NCBI GenBank assembly: GCA_028712015.1
Contig: JAQTRB010000081.1
Coordinates: 1-6,956 of the forward strand
DNA length: 6,956 bases
Direction: 5' to 3'
Origin: Syntrophales bacterium
GTDB lineage: Bacteria > Desulfobacterota > Syntrophia > Syntrophales > UBA5619
Shown here piece by piece: positions 4,871 through 6,956 of the stretch. Numbering within the stretch: position 1 is the first letter of the stretch; every line of letters starts with the position of its first letter. Under the pieces are notes generated by a model. That model was given only the letters and a program-made list of their open reading frames with translations. It was not told where the DNA came from and ran no database searches. A program made the position numbers and the translations under genes.

Positions 4871-6502
4871 TTACGCGAGAAGGCTTCTGAGCGTTTGATA
4901 GAGCTCCTCCACGGTAAAACAGTCGCCGTCGTATTTGAGGACGCTGTGATCGACGGCAAGACCGAGTTCCCGTTTCAGCAGTCCGGCGAACTGGCCCGTC
5001 GCGTTGTTCTCCACGCAGATCCGCTTTTTTCCCTCCAACCGGTAAGGGGCGACCATCGCGGCCGTCAGCGGATAGACCTGGCCGAAGTGAAGGACGGAAA
5101 CCGCGATCCCCTCCGCAGTGAGCCGCCCGCCCGCCTCCTCGGCAATGAGGCGGTTCGAGCCCCAGCAGAGGATGACGGCGGCGGATGCCAGCGCGCCGGA
5201 GAACGTCGGCATGACCGCCTCCGTTTTCAACCGTTCGATCTTCCCGAGTCGTTTGTCCACCATCCGCTTCCGCAGATCGGGGTCCTCCGTGATTTTCCCC
5301 TCCTCGTCGTGCTCGTCCGAGTCGAGCTTGACCCGCGCGTCGGAAAGCCCCGGGAAGGTCAGCGGAGAAATTCCGTCCTCCGTCAGACGGTACCGCTTGT
5401 AGGCGGCGTCCAGGGCCGGGCATTCGCGGGCGCCCGGCTCCAGCGGGATATCCTCCTCTTCGACGACCTGAACGGAGTCGGCGAAGTACTGATCCGTCAG
5501 TAAAAAAACGGGGATCTGGAACCGGTCGGCGAGGTCGAAGGCCCTCCGCGCCAGCTCAATGGTCTCGAGAATGGAACCGGGGGCGAAGAGGACCCTGGGG
5601 AACTCCCCGTGGCCCGCGTGGAGGATGAAGTTCAGATCGCCCTGCTCGGTCCGGGTGGGGAGCCCGGTCGCCGGACCGGGACGCTGGGCGACGGCGACGA
5701 CAATCGGCGTCTCCGTCATCCCCGCGAGCGACACCCCCTCCTGCATCAGCGCGAAGCCTCCGCCGGACGTGGCCGCCATCGACCGGACGCCGGCGTAGGA
5801 GGCGCCCAGGGCCATGTTGATCGCGGCGATTTCATCCTCGGCCTGCTCGAAATGGACGGGGAGCTCCCGCGCCGCTTCGGAGAAGTAGTGCAGGATGGAG
5901 GTGGCGGGCGTCATCGGGTAGCCGGCCACGAACCGGCAGCCGCCCAGAAGCGCCCCGAAGGCGAGGGCCTGATTTCCGTCGAACCTGACGGGGCAGCCCG
6001 CGGCCGCCGAAACGGGGAACGCCCCGGCAATGTTCCACCGCGCGGCGAAATCATACCCCATCTTGAGGTATCCCTCTTTTTTCCCGGATTCGGCCGTCTC
6101 CGCTATTTTCTCCGGCGCGACGCCGATCACGGCCAGAACGCAGCCGACCAGGGCCGTGTTGGCGGAGCGGATCTCCCCGAAGCGTTTTTTCCCTTCGTCC
6201 GCGATCTCCTTCGTCATCGCGCGGGAGAGGAAGAGGCCGCCTTCACGGAGGTCCGGCTTGTGAAGCGGTTCCGTCTCGTCGTCGAGGGCGACGACCATCT
6301 CCCATTTTCCGCCGTTCAAGGCGTGGACCGGATGGTCGGCGACGCGGATCATGTGAAAGTTGTGGCCGCCCCGGATTCGCGACATGTAATGTTTGGTGGC
6401 GAAAAAATGGTAGTTGAGCCTGGTCAAGGCTTCCGTCAATTCCATTTCCACGGAAAAGGCCCCTTGTCCCCCTTCTCCGCCGATCAGAACGTTGAATTCC
6501 AT
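4871..6502 (-). CDS. 2-oxoacid:ferredoxin oxidoreductase, fused gamma-alpha subunit
   Basis: This 543-residue partner of the beta subunit has two fused parts. Residues 1 to about 160 are the gamma domain, with the glycine-rich IGGEGGQGAFS (7-17) and KHYMSRIRGGHNFHMIRV (37-54). About 175-543 is the alpha domain, with GYPMTPATS (194-202), the counterpart of the YPITP loop that shapes 2-oxoacid binding. Next come FEQAEDEIAAINMALGASYA (218-237), RSMAATSGGGFALM (240-253) and a C-terminal domain with LHFGQVYPL and VENNATGQFAGLL. This gamma-alpha fusion is standard for the two-subunit class. There is no ferredoxin-like cluster domain, so electrons must leave through the beta-subunit cluster to a separate ferredoxin. 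ATG 6502 is preferred: GGAGG lies about 6 nt upstream, and a possible promoter lies just beyond. The longer frame to 6553 would start within that promoter region. It is the first gene of the alpha-beta(-pilT) operon. Confidence 0.88.
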   Translation of the reverse strand: MEFNVLIGGEGGQGAFSVEMELTEALTRLNYHFFATKHYMSRIRGGHNFHMIRVADHPVHALNGGKWEMVVALDDETEPLHKPDLREGGLFLSRAMTKEIADEGKKRFGEIRSANTALVGCVLAVIGVAPEKIAETAESGKKEGYLKMGYDFAARWNIAGAFPVSAAAGCPVRFDGNQALAFGALLGGCRFVAGYPMTPATSILHYFSEAARELPVHFEQAEDEIAAINMALGASYAGVRSMAATSGGGFALMQEGVSLAGMTETPIVVAVAQRPGPATGLPTRTEQGDLNFILHAGHGEFPRVLFAPGSILETIELARRAFDLADRFQIPVFLLTDQYFADSVQVVEEEDIPLEPGARECPALDAAYKRYRLTEDGISPLTFPGLSDARVKLDSDEHDEEGKITEDPDLRKRMVDKRLGKIERLKTEAVMPTFSGALASAAVILCWGSNRLIAEEAGGRLTAEGIAVSVLHFGQVYPLTAAMVAPYRLEGKKRICVENNATGQFAGLLKRELGLAVDHSVLKYDGDCFTVEELYQTLRSLLA

Positions 6503-6540
6503 GACTGCCCTCCCGGTGCGGATTTTCTTCCGTTCAGCAA

Positions 6541-6569
6541 ACAGTAGCATCAAAACAGGTTGATTTCAA
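6541..6569 (-). promoter_or_regulatory. possible promoter of the oxidoreductase operon
   Basis: On the minus strand, TTGAAA (6569-6564), a 17-nt spacer and TACTGT (6546-6541) give a moderate sigma70-like match. The start would be near 6534, about 30 nt before ATG 6502. The -35 element overlaps that of the opposite plus-strand promoter. Confidence 0.4.
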
Positions 6570-6587
6570 ATCATCCCTGGCTATAAT
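6560..6587 (+). promoter_or_regulatory. promoter of the rightmost exported-protein gene
   Basis: TTGATT (6560-6565) and a perfect TATAAT (6582-6587) are spaced by 16 nt. Transcription would begin near 6594, about 55 nt before ATG 6649. Confidence 0.6.
6561..6573. repeat. 13-nt palindrome at overlapping -35 elements (candidate operator)
   Basis: TGATTTCAAATCA is a perfect inverted repeat of 6 + 1 + 6 nt. It covers the -35 elements of both divergent promoters, where a bound regulator could affect both. No regulator is identified. Confidence 0.4.
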
Positions 6588-6648
6588 CGGAACGAATGTG
6601 TCCGCCAATAGGAAACTTGGGTAGCACGAAGATGGGGGGAGCCGTGTC

Positions 6649-6956
6649 ATGAAAATGTACAAAAGACCACTGTGGCCGCTGTTCTTGCTGGCATCGCTTC
6701 TGATCCTTGTCCAGTCTCAGCCGGTCGACGCCCAGACGTACACCATTTCCGGGAGAGTCACCGATTCCTGAACGACCGAGGGAATTGACGGCGTGACCGT
6801 CACCTTTTCGGATGGATTGAACAGTCAAACCCTGAAAACAACCGGCGGCGGGCATTATGCGCTTGTGGTCCGGTCCGGATGGAAAGGCATCGTCAGGCCG
6901 TCCCTGAGCGGTTATTACTTCCTTCCGGATTTCGCAACCCTGGGACCCGTTCAGCG
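6649..6956 (+). pseudogene. exported repeat-domain protein interrupted by TGA (partial)
   Basis: ATG 6649 follows a G-rich Shine-Dalgarno-like stretch (about 6634-6640). It opens a typical signal peptide, MKMYKRPLWPLFLLASLLIL, with cleavage likely after VDA (residues 26-28). Mature YTISGRVTDS is cut by TGA at 6769-6771 (codon 41). The same frame then continues open to the window edge with GIDGVTVTFSDGLNSQTL, GGGHYALVVRSGWKG and PSLSGYYFLPDF. Together these match the Ig-like, carboxypeptidase-regulatory-type repeats of bacterial surface proteins (GxVTDxxGxGIDGVTVTFS ... GWxGxVxPSxSGYxFxP). The TGA stands where the family usually has a turn residue such as Gly, so one GGA-to-TGA change would explain it. 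The most likely reading is a recent nonsense mutation or sequencing error. Selenocysteine or read-through is possible but poorly motivated for an exported structural domain. The 3' end lies outside the window. Confidence 0.65.

Noticed and set aside
5609..6547. 312-residue plus-strand frame opposite the alpha subunit
   Set aside because: It is an antisense shadow of a well-conserved oxidoreductase gene.
1..6956. tRNA, rRNA, CRISPR arrays, insertion sequences
   Set aside because: I saw no tRNA-like cloverleaf, rRNA core sequence, regular direct repeats with spacers, transposase reading frame or terminal inverted repeats with target duplications.

Overview
The window is GC-rich bacterial DNA with dense coding on both strands. 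Its gene content suggests an anaerobe of the Desulfobacterota (deltaproteobacterial) type, possibly Syntrophales-like. The pointers are a HesB/IscA-like protein with an in-frame UGA, a two-subunit 2-oxoacid:ferredoxin oxidoreductase, a type IV pilus retraction ATPase, a lysine/alanine-repeat H1-like protein and a stand-alone pyruvate-kinase-C-like protein. The taxonomic placement is inference; no rRNA or marker gene is present.

Layout. Positions 1-147 may be the tail of an upstream gene. A small H1-like DNA-binding protein (257-463, +) converges on a PK_C-like protein (532-1122, -), with a long inverted repeat between them. The 205-bp divergent region 1123-1327 holds a near-consensus sigma70-type promoter for the minus gene and a second promoter for a HesB/IscA-like gene (1328-1645, +). 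That gene is broken only by an in-frame TGA at the position of the first IscA cluster cysteine, so it reads best as a selenoprotein. A SECIS-like hairpin follows the TGA. An intrinsic terminator (1658-1690) lies over the start of a TPR protein (1656-2702, +).

From the right, a minus-strand operon runs alpha subunit (4871-6502), beta subunit (4036-4860), then pilT (2896-3978). A short protein-like fragment resembling a second PilT C-terminus (2712-2876, -) lies behind it. The operon promoter is face to face with a plus-strand promoter, and a 13-nt palindrome sits where the two -35 elements overlap. The plus promoter serves an exported protein (6649 onward) that is broken by an in-frame TGA at codon 41 and runs off the window.

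How the genes work together. The alpha and beta subunits should form one CoA- and TPP-dependent oxidoreductase that passes electrons to a ferredoxin encoded elsewhere. The HesB-like selenoprotein is likely to act in Fe-S cluster or redox handling, which such an enzyme needs, but no direct link is shown. The strongest point of interest is the UGA-recoded HesB gene, which a standard gene caller would split or truncate. The next is the beta subunit, which lacks one of the four usual [4Fe-4S] cysteines.
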